64,000 bases of DNA from Entelurus aequoreus (GCF_033978785.1 NC_084736.1:64596024-64660023); one strand, 5' to 3'; positions 36,611-47,010 are shown, counted from the first letter of the stretch. A program made the numbers and translations. Notes: generated from the sequence alone by a model not told the origin.

Positions 36611-37902
36611 TAGAGATAGTATTATATTATCGGCCGATAAATGCTTTAAAATGTAATATCAGAAATGATCGGTAACAGTTTCAAAAAGTAAAATGAATGA
36701 CTTTTTAAAACGCCGCTGTACGGAGCGGTACATATCCAGTAAAACACGGACATAGGGCATACTTGCCAACCCTCATGATTTTCCCGGGAGAGTCCTGAAT
36801 TTCAGTGCCCCTCCCGAAAATCTCCCGGGGCAACCATTCTCCCGAATTTCCACCCGGACAACAATATTGGGGGCATGCCTTAAAGGCACTGCCTTTAGTG
36901 TCCGCTACAACCTGTCGTCACTCAACTTTTCCTCGGCCCAGTCACATAATATATGCGGCATTTACACACACATAAGTGAATGCAAGGCGTACTTGGTCAA
37001 CAGCCATACAGGTCACACTGAGGGTGGCCGTATTAACAACTTTAACACTATTACAAAGATGCGCCACACTGTGAACCCACACCAAACAAGAATGACAAAC
37101 ACATTTCGGGAGAACATCCGCACCGTAACACAACATAAACACAACAGAACAAATACCCAGAACCCCTTGCAGCACTAACTCTTCCGGGACGCTACAATAT
37201 ACACCACCGCTACCACCAAACCCCAACCCCCCCAACCCCCCCTCATCTCCCGAATTCGGAGGTCTCAAGGTTGGCAAGTATGCTCTAGTATACTCTGGAC
37301 TGAAGCTGTGTGCCTTCATTGTTTTTGTAGCTGTTGTTTTGAGGCATGTTTAAAAAAATTAATAAAATAATGCACTTTGTGAAAGTCAAAGTATAGTATT
37401 TCCCATAGTTGTAGCGGGTATTAGGATTATCTCAGGGAGAGCATGTCCCAAATTCCAAGCTGCTGTTTTGAGGCATGTTAAAAAAAAGAATGCACTTTGT
37501 GACTTCAATAATAAATGTGGCAGTGCCATGTTGGCACTTTTTTCCATACCTGGAGTTGAAGTTGTTCTCTTATTTTGGAAAACCTTGTTTTTGATTGATT
37601 GATTGAAACTTGTATTAGTAGATTGCACAGTACAGTACATATTCCGTACAATTGACCACTAAATGGTAACACCCGAATACGTTTTTCAACTTGTTTAAGT
37701 CGGGGTCCACGTTAATCAATTCATGGTAAAGTTTCATTGTTTAATGCATCCAGCGGGGCATCGCAACAAAATTAGGCATAATAATGCGTTAATTCCACGA
37801 CTGTATATATTGGTATCGGTTGATATCGGAATCGGTAATTAAGAGTTGGACAATATCGGAATATCGGATATCGGCAAAAAAAGGCATTATCGGACATCTC
37901 TA
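36611..37902 (+). mobile_element. hAT (TAGAGATGTCCGATA family) with perfect 8-bp TSD, chimeric
   Basis: ATCAAGAC flanks both sides (36603-36610, 37903-37910). The left end TAGAGATAGTATTATATTAT is decayed; the right end GGCATTATCGGACATCTCTA is intact. The interior is shared with 44849-45701 (CAGCCATACAGGTCACACTG, CCAGAACCCCTTGCAGCACT). Within it lies a second pair of termini, CATACTTGCCAACC at 36758 and GGTTGGCAAGTATG at 37282. A LINE tail is inserted at 37590-37730. Confidence 0.9.
37590..37730 (-). mobile_element. LINE 3' tail nested in hAT
   Basis: The plus strand shows (GATT)n, then GAAACTTGTATTAGTAGATT, ACCACTAAATGGTAACACCC and TTAAGTCGGGGTCCACGTT: the reverse complement of the 3' UTR end at 13340-13460. 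It splits ACCTTGTT and ATTGTTTAATGCATCC, which are nearly contiguous at 45525-45550. Only about 140 nt of LINE are present. Confidence 0.88.
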
Positions 37903-38247
37903 ATCAAGACTAAAACTATTCTGCGACCGCTGTTTTGCGTCTACCTTTAGTACGTGTTGAGAGGACGTGCAAACTGACAGTTGTGCAGAAATGGCAGTGA
38001 GAAAGAAGGCAATGGTACTGTAGCTCCATTCATCGTATCCTTGTCACCATTGGCGTTGTTAGGCCTATTTTAGGGGGGCTTAAGCCCCCCTAAAATATTC
38101 TTAAGCCCTCCTAAATAATTTGGTGTTAAAAAAAAAAAAAAAAAAATCTTTTTTTTTTTTTTTTTACAAATACATGCCGACATATTCCTTATAAAGTGGC
38201 CCGAATATGAGTTTAAATAAATAATCATATAACCTGTCATTGTTCAC

Positions 38248-38620
38248 TCAGTTTCCCCTCACTTCATAGCGTAAGGTAGAGATCCCCTTTAGTGCGTCGG
38301 TATCCAATCCATTCCACTTGTTCATATAGAAAATTCCCACATCACTCAAAATCCAGTCCGCATTTTCTCTGCGACCTTGCTTGCGGTCCTTGGACTTGTT
38401 CATATAGAAAATGCCCACATCACTCAAAATCCAGTCCGCATTTTCTCTGCGACCTTCCTTGCGGTCCTTGGACTTGTTCATATAGAAAATGCCCACATCA
38501 CTCAAAATCCAGTCCGCATTTTCTCTGCGACCTTGCTTGCGGTCCTTGGACTTGTTCATATAGAAAATGCCCACATCACTCAAAATCCAGTCCGCATTTT
38601 GTCTGCGACCTTACTTGCGG
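38248..38620 (-). repeat. 78-bp tandem repeat, in frame (26-residue unit)
   Basis: CTTGTTCATATAGAAAAT recurs at 38317, 38395, 38473 and 38551, an exact 78-bp period. Because 78 is a multiple of three, the minus strand holds an open frame of about 111 codons with repeats of SDVGIFYMNKSKDRKQGRRE. The units differ at a few positions (Gln or Glu in DRKxGRR). The surrounding TTAGGGGGGCTTAAGCCCCC (38069) belongs to a common fish repeat, so the unit is probably transposon-derived. Confidence 0.85.
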
Positions 38621-38659
38621 TCCTGCAGGTGTACGAAGCACATTAGCACACAGCACTGC

Positions 38660-38712
38660 AGAACAAGAACGTGAACGGATGCAAAATGGACATAAGAAAC
38701 TTTTTCAAGAAG
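38660..38712 (+). other. Possible exon end of an old transposon gene
   Basis: The plus strand reads AEQERERMQNGHKKLFQE, then GTAAGT at 38713, a strong splice-donor sequence. The charged helix-like peptide could be part of a transposon-encoded DNA-binding protein. There is no homology that I can name. The start of the exon is unknown because the 78-bp array lies directly upstream. Confidence 0.25.
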
Positions 38713-38793
38713 TAAGTATTCATCACTGCTTGTAGTAAAATGTATTAGCTCCACTTTACACCAGGTCTGTGTTTGACAAAAAGTTACATTCCA

Positions 38794-38829
38794 CATTTGG
38801 CGCCCAACGTGGAGCGCCAAATGTGGTAG
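38794..38829 (-). other. Primer-binding-site-like sequence next to LTR, inside a hairpin
   Basis: Directly outside the LTR end (CTACCACA on the minus strand) lies TTTGGCGCTCCACGTTGGGC. On the plus strand it reads TGGCGCCCAACGTGGAGC, one base from the known tRNA-Lys(1,2)-type site. The arms ACATTTGGCGC and GCGCCAAATGT are perfect inverted repeats of 11 bp. This supports the LTR reading and its minus orientation, although the better match is on the plus strand. Confidence 0.6.
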
Positions 38830-39341
38830 ACTCGTGCCGTCTTGTGGGTTCCATGGACCATCAATTAGAGACATCCTTGAGCAGTTGGACGTTTGTTTTA
38901 TTTTTGCAAACAAAACCTCAATTCCGGTCGCTTTCCAGCTCCTCTTCTTCGCTCGCTCGTCGTCGTCTGTCTCTGGCTCTCCTCCTCTCTCGCTCCGCGT
39001 CAGCTTCACTTTTGCTCCTTACGGTATCTCCCGCTCTTCAAGCACTCCTGGCTCCCCACCTCCTTTCCCCCCGTCGTCCTCGGCTGCCGCCTTCTCAAAC
39101 ACCGCGAGGGGATCATCAACCGATTGTGACCAGGTGCGCGATCCCCGCACCTGGTCACGATTGCCTCGCCGCTTGCTCGCCGCTTGCTCGCCGCTTGCTC
39201 GCCGCTTGCTCGCCGCTTGCTCGCCGCTTGCTCGCCGCTTGCTCGCCGCTTGCTCGCCGTCCCCGCCTCCTCGCCTCCATCTTGGAGCGGGCTTCGGCAC
39301 AGCATGCCCCGCCGTCGGTCCTCCGGCCCCGCCTCCCCACA
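38822..39341 (-). mobile_element. LTR (TG...CA) of an LTR retrotransposon
   Basis: On the minus strand it starts TGTGGGGAGGCGGGGCCGG and ends CACGAGTCTACCACA. It is homologous to the solo LTR at 29478-29916: GAGGCG start, GGCAGCCGAG block, AAAAATAAA signal and GGTCCATGGAACCC-type end. It carries an internal 11-bp minisatellite (39163-39258). A primer-binding-site-like sequence adjoins its end, so this is a broken 5' LTR rather than a solo LTR. No internal genes follow. Confidence 0.82.
39163..39258. repeat. 11-bp minisatellite in LTR
   Basis: CGCCGCTTGCT is repeated about eight times. The other LTR of the family (29478-29916) has no such array. As 11 is not a multiple of three, every frame cycles through the same 11-residue peptide types, which makes long spurious Ala/Arg/Leu frames on both strands. 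Confidence 0.93.
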
Positions 39342-39388
39342 ATCGTCTATTCAGAAATATAATTTTCTCATTTTATATCTGCTGGAGG

Positions 39389-39565
39389 GGCAGCACGGTG
39401 GAAACATGGGGTTAGTGCATGTGCCTCACAATACGAAGGTCCTGAGTTCGATTCCCGTGCTTGGCGTCTTTCTGTGTGGAGTTTGCATGTTCTCCCCGTG
39501 ACTGCGGGGGTTCCCTCCGGTTACACCGGCTTCCTCCCACCTCCGAAGACATGCACCTGGCGCAT
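39389..39565 (+). mobile_element. V-SINE superfamily SINE, 5' half
   Basis: GGGCAGCACGGTGGAAACAT, then GTGCCTCACAATACGAAGGT, the B box GAGTTCGATTCCCG, TGTGGAGTTTGCATGTTCTC and CGAAGACATGCACCTGG. It matches 14681-14850 and stops before the 3' half. It is the best-preserved tRNA-like head in the window. Confidence 0.88.
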
Positions 39566-39629
39566 GGTGAAAGCTGCTTAATTCATGCGCACAGCAGAGG
39601 ACAAGACACAAGAGAAGCAGGGGACAGCT

Positions 39630-39990
39630 AGGATAGGATAGGATAGGACTTTATTGTCATTGCACAAGTACAACGAAACTATGTTTTCAGCACAAACCCG
39701 TTCAAGATTAGACAAACAAACAGTGCACAGGGTTACAGAACAGGAACGCTGACGGGTCGCCACGAGGCGCCCCGTAAAAGATAAGAAAAAGGTAAAACGC
39801 TGGGGAAGAAAATGAGTGAGAAAATACAATCTAGACTGGGCTCCTAAGGGGGCCTAGTCTGGAGTGGGAAAAGGCCAAAGCCCAAAAGCCCCAAAGGCAG
39901 CGAGAGACCACACCCCACATGGGCAGAAAGACGGAACGCCCTGCCCGGAGGGGCCCAGTGACTCCCCACAGCCGGATGGGAAGACCGCCC
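39630..39990 (-). mobile_element. LINE 3' end with (CCTAT)n tail
   Basis: The plus strand starts with (AGGAT)n, then GACTTTATTGTCATTGCACA and AGTACAACGAAACTATGTTT: the reverse complement of a well-known fish LINE 3' terminus (GTACTTGTGCAATGACAATA). The rest is 3' UTR; no coding remnant is convincing. Confidence 0.75.
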
Positions 39991-40251
39991 ACTCTATTTA
40001 GCACATGGTATTTGGATCTTAGTAAATCAGGCCCCATATTGTCTAATCTGATTAAATGCTTGGCGCATGAATACGCACGATGGGATCCATTTATTTAGTG
40101 TTTATGATTGCAAACAGTGGATTTGGAATTCCGACCAACCACGTTTAAGATTCGAGGAATTTTGCACAGGTAAACATAGCTGCAGTATTGTGTCAATACA
40201 TACATTTTTGCTTGATACCTTCCATCATATTCTGTATTTGTTTGTTTTTAA

Positions 40252-41273
40252 AGGCCTACTGAAACCCACTACTACCGACCACGCAGTCTGATAGTTTATA
40301 TATCAATGATGAAATCTTAACATTGCAACACATGCCAATACGGCCGAGTTAAATTATAAAGTGCAATTTTAAATTTCCCGCTAAACTTCCGGTTGAAAAC
40401 GTCTGTGTATGATGACGTGTGCGCGTGACGTCAATCGTTGAAACGGAAGCGCGGGTGTTGATGAGCAGATGAGGGCTGGCTGGCGTAGGTGGATAGCTAA
40501 TGTTTTTAGCATAGGTCTGTGAGGTCCCGTTGCTAAGTTAGCTTCAATGGCGTCGTTAGCAACAGCATTGTTAAGCTTCACCAGCCTGGAAAGCATTAAC
40601 CGTGTATTTACAGGTCCATGGTTTAATAGTATTGTTGATTTTCTGTCTATCCTTCCAGTCAGGGGTTTATTTCTTTTGTTTCTATCTGCAGTTAAGCCCG
40701 ATGCTATCACGTTAGCTCCGTAGCTAAAGTGCTTCGCCGATGTATTGTCGTGGACATAAAAGTCACTGTGAATGTCCATTTCGCGTTCTCGACTCTCATT
40801 TTCAAGAGGATATAGTATCCGAGGTGGTTTAAAATACAAATCCGTGATCCACAATAGAAAAAGGAGAGAGTGTGGAATCCAATGAGCCAGCTTGTACCTA
40901 AGTTACGGTCAGAGCGAAAAAAGATGCATCCTGCACTGCACTCTAGTCCTTCACTCTCACATTCCTCATCCACGAATCTTTCATCCTGGCTCAAATTAAT
41001 GGGGTAATCGTCGCTTTCTCGGTCCGAATCGCTCTCGCTGCTGGTGTAAACAATGGGGAAATGTGAGGAGCCTTTCAACCTGTGACGTCACGCTACTTCC
41101 GGTACAGGCAAGGCTTTTTTTATCAGCGACCAAAAGTTGCAAACTTTATCGTCGATGTTTTCTTCTAAATCCATTCAGCAAAAATATGGCAATATCGCGA
41201 AATGATCAAGTATGACACATAGAATGGATCTGCTATCCCCGTTTAAATAAAAAAATTTCATTTCAGTAGGCCT
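40252..41273 (-). mobile_element. Kolobok-like TTAA element, copy K4 (core type II, inverted)
   Basis: TTAA (40248-40251), AGGCCTACTGAAACCCACTA at the left and CATTTCAGTAGGCCT at the right, TTAA (41274-41277). Relative to K3 it is inverted and shorter by about 280 bp, lacking the CAAAGTCCTCCTGGTTGTGT block. The type II reading frame (40381-41078, minus) is split by a small indel. Confidence 0.92.
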
Positions 41274-41277
41274 TTAA

Positions 41278-42409
41278 GTACAGTTTAAGATTACATTTCT
41301 TAAACTTCATATTACCCCGTCATGAATTTTTCCATAAATCTGATATTTCAAACCTCCTTTACCTTTTAAGGAGGCACATGGAATATTCCTGTTTCTTTTT
41401 CTCAGTTTTATTAGCACAGAGGTGTGGTTTATTTTTCCATTTTTTTTCAAACTCTAACTGACTCTTAGTCTTTGCTGTTGAAACAGTTGCTCCTGATTAA
41501 AGTTCAGTCAGAAGCCTTGAAAAAGGATGGCGGGTCGGCAGAAGGTCTGTGGAAGCATCAATGACACGAATTGCTTTTCACTCTTCTTTCCCTCTTTCCC
41601 TCCTACTTATACTCGGTCGTTTCTACCCTTCTCCATCTGCAGTCTGACCTCTGCGATTCTTCACGATGATTCCTGTGTGTTCAAAGGCGGCAGGATGTCA
41701 GTAATTGGAAGGGATGTGATGGAAGGGGGGGGCCTCCTTGGGGCTGGGAGGGCCCCCCCCCCCCGCCCCCCCAGCACAAGAGAGGTCAGGGAGAGCCTGT
41801 CTCGCAATGACATGTAGACTTGGGCGGCAGCATCCAGCCACAACAGGCCCGAGGCAGCGTGATCAGCAGTGGTTCTGTCATAAAAGGAGCGGACGTGTTG
41901 AGAGAGGATCTGAGCTGCTATTTGGCGTCAACTATCCACTGATACTTCATTGGATATCCGCTGTGGTCTACATAGCACTTGGGGTTACTGGCCATTACAC
42001 CTACGGGAAGCCAAAACAATCTGAAGAACAATTTCCACCTTTTTTGGGAAGACAAACAGTATTTTGGAATTTGTGTGAATTCGTTCCATTGAAGAACATT
42101 TTTGAAGTCAGTAGACACTGACATTGGATTGAACCCAAGAAACGAGCATACAAAGCTGTCTAATGGGGTTCAGGTCAGGGCTCTTTTGTTTTTCCACATC
42201 GCCTCTGTGAACCATGCTCGGTGACCATGCTACAAAAGAAAGGCCCTTCCTCAAAATGTCTTGGTAAGATCAATTATAAGACCCATAACGTCCAGATAAC
42301 AGACATTTCCCTAACACCATCTCTTTGTGTATTTTTGCTCCTGAAAATTATAATATCAAGTTTTCAAATGTTTGGTAGATAACTAACTGTCCTTGGACTA
42401 TATGCTAGA
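41278..42409. other. Largely unassigned; possible Tc1-like scrap
   Basis: AATGGGGTTCAGGTCAGGGC at 42163 resembles a Tc1 transposase stretch (compare TCGGGTTCAGGTCAGGAC at 21774) but only about 100 bp align. The rest, including a G/C run at 41725-41770, shows no recognisable gene or repeat. Confidence 0.4.
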
Positions 42410-42417
42410 CTCTAAAT

Positions 42418-43348
42418 CAGGGGTGTCCATATACAATATATGTATAAAATATATACATTTAGGCCTCCACTAAGGCTTGATCCCGGGGACCTCAAAGGGT
42501 TTTGGTCAAAAAAATATTAAAAATGTGTCATTATTCAATAGTATTATTTTTATTATTATTCAAGTTTTAAATCTCCAGATCAACATTAGGTCTATCTGTC
42601 AATATAACGGTTTTAAAGATTTAAGTTGTATGCTCTTTTTGTCAAAGAAAACCCTGTTTTTTTATGGAAAAAAATACAAAATATGCAATATTTTCACACG
42701 ATAAAATTTTTAAGTGGAATATTTGAGATTATATAAGAATTGGAGCCTTAAAAAGGTCAATAACTCATAACAACATTGATTTTAATTCATTATTATTTTT
42801 TTGAGCAATGACACTTAAAAACAAATCACACTAAAATTATTGGGGATCCAAATAATTATAGTGTTAAAAAATAAATTCAATTTTTTTTTTTACTGTTTAT
42901 TTTTAATACAATAATCTCGAGATCAACTTCAGATCTATCCGTCAATTATACGTTTTATTGTTGTTTATGTTTTTCGTTTGTTCGTTTTAGGCCCTTTTAA
43001 AAAAACAGCTCAGTTTTTTATATGGCAAACACAAAATATGCAACATTTTCCCCAAAAATATCTCAAATGTGACGTCATTGGAGCCTTGAATAGGTCAATA
43101 ATTCATAATGACATTGATTTTGATTCATTATTATTTTTTAAAGAAAGAAACAGCCTGCATGGCAGCTTTGTGTTATTAAGAGTAAACATTGCAACATTTT
43201 CTTGTTACATTTCACCTGTTTGCTCTTTTATACCACTTATTATGTTTTTAATTTTTTTCCAATCGTATTTTTCAAATGTGCCGTGGGGCTGTTAAAAAAT
43301 GACCTGTGGGCCACAAATGGCCCCCGGGCCGCACTTTGGACACAACTG
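42418..43348 (+). mobile_element. Non-autonomous hAT (CAGGGGTGTCCA family), perfect 8-bp TSD
   Basis: The left end CAGGGGTGTCCATATACAAT and right end GCACTTTGGACACAACTG are inverted. CTCTAAAT flanks both sides exactly (42410-42417, 43349-43356). The interior is AT-rich with diverged internal repeats (GATCAACATTAGGTCTATCT and GATCAACTTCAGATCTATCC). A sister copy is at 58848-59791. Confidence 0.92.
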
Positions 43349-43356
43349 CTCTAAAT

Positions 43357-43850
43357 ACTGGCCCCTTTTGGTGTGACTTCTTCTACAAAACTGGAGTCCA
43401 TTTTCCCCACATAGACAGTGTGGATAAAATAATGCGACACTATGCAGAGACTCCTCCCACCCCCACCAAGGACTGTTTTCCCTGCTGGACTCTAGAAAGA
43501 GGTTCCGCAGCCTCCGAAGCAGAGCCTTCGGGTTCTGTAACAGCTTCTTCCCTAAGGCCGTAAGACTCTTGAACGCATCATAATAATCCCCTCAATTCCC
43601 CCCAAAAATTGCTTAAGTGGCTGGAATATAAAGACAATATAACATACATCCATAAACATGGATGCATATGAAAAAAAAGTGCAATATATGTATCTGTACA
43701 GTAATCTATTTATTTATATCTGCACCTTATTGCTTTTTTTTATCCTGCACTACCATGAGCTAATGCAATGAAATGTTGTTCTTATCTGTACTGTAAAGTT
43801 CAAATTTGAATGACAATAAAAAGGAAGTCTAAGTCTAAGTCTATTGTTTT
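43357..43850 (+). mobile_element. LINE 3' end with (AAGTCT)n tail
   Basis: An ORF2 C-terminal remnant, stop at 43581-43583, about 250 bp of 3' UTR with ATTTATTTATATCTGCACC and TGAAATGTTGTTCTTATCTG, and a tail ATGACAATAAAAAGG(AAGTCT)n. The tail type marks a fish LINE 3' terminus different from the (GATT)n families. Confidence 0.85.
43479..43583 (+). pseudogene. LINE ORF2 C-terminus
   Basis: The frame reads SLLDSRKRFRSLRSRAFGFC, then NSFFPKAVRLLNAS and TAA at 43581-43583. The RSLRSRAxxFxNSFFPKAVRLLN block is the usual end of many LINE reverse transcriptases. About 34 codons remain. Confidence 0.78.
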
Positions 43851-44058
43851 GTACAATTTTAATTGGTCCATGATTACTTCAGAACTGATGGTTAACTGAG
43901 CAAAAAACAAAAATAACATATTACAATAAGAATTTTTGGATTCCCGTCATCTCCTCTACCTTCAAAACCACAGCCTGTGTTTCCTCATGCTCTTTCAGTA
44001 TTCCCTCAAGTATCTTGAGGAAAACATCAGTAGAAGAGGATGGAAAATTGCACGATTG

Positions 44059-44487
44059 TGTCACGGCGGGGTTTACAAGAGCTTACTGCCAGGGACAACT
44101 CTGGACGAAAGCGTGAGGTAGGAGATGATTTATTGTCCATAAATCATGCAAAACACAAGAATACAGAAAAGCGTTCCGATAGCATGGTAGCTATGGCGAA
44201 GCTTAGCACATGAACTTGAAACAAGAAACATAGAAGTACTCAACGTAACGGTTGCTTGCAGCAAACAATGACGCCAGGCCGAGTGTGGCAAGCAACATGA
44301 ATAAATAGCTCTCTGATTAGTGCTCGGCATCTGGTGAACGTGCTGAACACTAATTAGAGGCAGGTGAAACCAATTAGTACCCATGGTAACCAAAACAAAC
44401 CCAGAAGTGCACAAAACAGGAACTCAGGGAGTCCGAAACTAACAGAACATAACTAAACAAAACATGATCCGGCCACGGATCATGACA
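44059..44487 (-). mobile_element. Solo LTR-like element (TG...CA)
   Basis: On the minus strand it begins TGTCATGATCCGTGGCCGGA and ends with CCCCGCCGTGACA. It carries ATTTATGGACAATAAATCAT near 44125-44150, containing an AATAAA polyadenylation signal. Flanks GATTG and GATAG agree at 4 of 5 positions, as a decayed 5-bp TSD. It is homologous to 54219-54683 and 13694-14161. Confidence 0.78.
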
Positions 44488-44840
44488 GATAGTGGCTTTT
44501 TTTCTTTTTGTCTTCTTTCTCCATTTTCCCACAGGTTTTGACTCAGTCTTCGAGGGTGCTCCTGATTTTCGAGATCGCATTTGGCTTGAGTCTTTTACAT
44601 TGTTTAAAAAAATAAAAAATTCATCCAAACTCCGACCAAAACCTTTCAAAGTCAGAATCATTAAAATGATCGTCGCAAATTACACTTCTCTCATTTGGTC
44701 CATTGCATTTTGCATGAGTCAATTTGGCTGGAGAGGTCCATACTTTCCTCGTATGGTCCTACACGCCAGTCTACTGGTCACCACATTGCCATGTAAACAG
44801 GCAGAAATCTGGGGTCCATTGCACGATTGTGTTATATACT
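44488..44840. other. Stretch without a recognised feature
   Basis: Overlapping open frames on both strands (44374-44661 minus, 44492-44851 plus) have no family resemblance. No repeat end is seen. Confidence 0.4.
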
Positions 44841-44848
44841 GTTATATT

Positions 44849-45701
44849 TAGGGATGTCCGATAATATCGGACTGCCGATATTATCAACCGATAAATGCTT
44901 TAAAATATAATATCGGAAATTATCGGTATCGGTTTCAAAATGATCGGTATCGGTTTCATAAAGTCAAATTTATGACTTTTTAAAACGCCGCTGTGTACAC
45001 GTAGGGAGAAGTACAGAGCGCCAATAAACTTTAAAGGCACTTCCTTTGCGTGCCGGCCCAGTCACATAATATCTACGGCTTTTCACACATATAAGTGAAT
45101 GCAAGGCATACTTGGTCAACAGCCATACAGGTCACACTGAGGGTAGCCGTATAAACAACTTTAACACTGTTACAAATATGCGCCACACTGTGAACCCACA
45201 CCAGACAAGAATGACAAACACATTTCGGGAGAACATCCGCACCGTAACACAACATAAACACGACAGAACAAATACCCAGAACCCCTTGCAGCACTAACTC
45301 TTCCGGGACACTACAATATACACCCCCCGCTATCCCCTACCCCCCCACCTCAACCCCGCCCAGCTCAACCTCCTCATGCTCTCTCAGGGAGAGCATGTCC
45401 AAAATTCCAACCTGCTGTTTTGAGGCATGTTAAAAAAAATAATGCACTTTGTGACTTCAATAATAAATATGGCAGTGCCATGTTGGCACTTTTTTCCATA
45501 ACTTGAGTAATTTTATTTTGGAAAACCTTGTTACATTGTTTAATGCATCCAGCATGGCATCACAACAAATATTAGGCATAGTAATGTGTTAATTCCACGA
45601 CTGTTTATATCGGTATCGGTTGATATCGGAATCGGTAATTAAGAGTCGGACAATATCGGAATATCGGATATTGGCAAAAAAGCTATTATCGGACATCTCT
45701 A
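44849..45701 (+). mobile_element. Non-autonomous hAT (TAGAGATGTCCGATA family), perfect 8-bp TSD
   Basis: GTTATATT flanks both sides (44841-44848, 45702-45709). The left end TAGGGATGTCCGATAATATC and right end CTATTATCGGACATCTCTA are inverted. This is the cleanest deletion derivative of the family in the window; compare the transposase-bearing 25129 copy and the chimeric 36611 copy. Confidence 0.95.
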
Positions 45702-45799
45702 GTTATATTGGGTCGCGTTATATCAAACTTTGAGTGTACGCAATAAGGGTGGCCTCTATGAGGGGCCGTTAGGGACATTATTCAGAATTACCTCTTACA

Positions 45800-47010
45800 T
45801 ACATTACTGAAATGCTCTCACATAAACAACTGAAATCTTTTTCTTTTATACACACTACTGAAACACTCTTATAAACAATACTGAAATGCTCTTACATACA
45901 CTACTGAAATGCTCTCACATAAACAACTGAAATCTTTTTCTTTTATACACACTACTGAAACACTCTTATAAACACTACTGAAATGCTCTTACATACACTA
46001 CTGAAATGCTCTCACATAAACAACTGAAATCTTTTTCACTCACACACCCTACTGAAACACTCTTATAAACACTACTGAAATGCTCTTACATATACTACTG
46101 AAACACTCTTATAAACACTACTGAAACACTCTTATAAACACTACTGAAATGCTCTTATAAACATTACTGAAACGCTCTTATAAACACTACTGAAATACTC
46201 TTATAAACACTACTGAAATGCTCTTACATACACTACTGAAATGCTCTTATAAACACTACTGAAACGCTCTTATAAACACTACTGAAACGCTCTTATAAAC
46301 ACTACTGAAACACTCTTATAAACACTACTGAAATGCTCTTACATACACTACTGAAATGCTCTCACATAAACAACTGAAATCTTTTTCTCTCACACACCCT
46401 ACTGAAACACTCTTATAAACACTACTGAAATGCTCTTACATATACTACTGAAACACTCTTATAAACACTACTGAAACACTCTTATAAACACGACTGAAAT
46501 GCTCTTACATACACTACTGAAATGCTCTTATAAACACAACTGAAACGCTCTTATAAACACTACTGAAATACTCTTATAAACACTACTGAAATACTCTTAT
46601 AAACACTACTGAAATGCTCTTACATACACTACTGAAATGCTCTTATAAACACTACTGAAACACTCTTATAAACACTACTGAAATGCTCTTATAAACACTA
46701 CTGAAAAACTCTTATAAACACTACTGAAACACTCTTATAAACACTACTGAAACACTCTTATAAACACTACTGAAATGCTCTTATAAACACTACTGAAATG
46801 CTCTTACATACACTACTGAAACACTCTTATAAACACTACTGAAACACTCTTATAAACACAACTGAAACACTCTTATAAACACTACTGAAACATTCTTACA
46901 TACACTACTGAAACACTCTTATAAACACTACTGAAACACTCTTATAAACACTACTGAAACATTCTTACATACACTACTGGAACACTCTCATAAACACTAC
47001 TGAAATGTTT
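45800..47010. repeat. Left-arm 23-bp minisatellite (about 50 units)
   Basis: The unit is ACTACTGAAACACTCTTATA plus AAC. Variants carry TGCTCTTACATAC in place of CACTCTTATAAAC. A longer variant with ACAACTGAAATCTTTTTCTT and TTATACACACT occurs at 45826, 45928, 46019 and 46374, giving a higher-order pattern. Confidence 0.92.

Larger units (their letters stand above)
36363..40036. mobile_element. Possible old TIR element hosting a nested block
   Basis: Left GTGCCTGATCTAGTAACGG (36362) and right, on the minus strand, GGGGCCTGATTTACTAAGAT (40034 leftward) are imperfect inverted repeats. Inner motifs also pair: TTTAGCACATG (36580, 39999). Between them lie a hAT, a 78-bp repeat array, an LTR, a V-SINE and a LINE. 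Ends and TSD are not sharp, so the reading is tentative. Confidence 0.35.

Noticed and set aside
39184..39501. Ala/Arg/Leu-rich proteins on both strands
   Set aside because: They arise from the 11-bp LTR minisatellite, which is open in every frame.
44463..44487. Helitron 3' end (hairpin near terminus)
   Set aside because: The elements with this hairpin have TG...CA ends and 5-bp target duplications (ATAGT at 54219-54683), which Helitrons lack; an LTR fits better.
45800..47010. CRISPR-like regular repeats
   Set aside because: The 23-bp units are contiguous with no unique spacers, the host is a vertebrate, and the array is mirrored in the other arm; it is a minisatellite.
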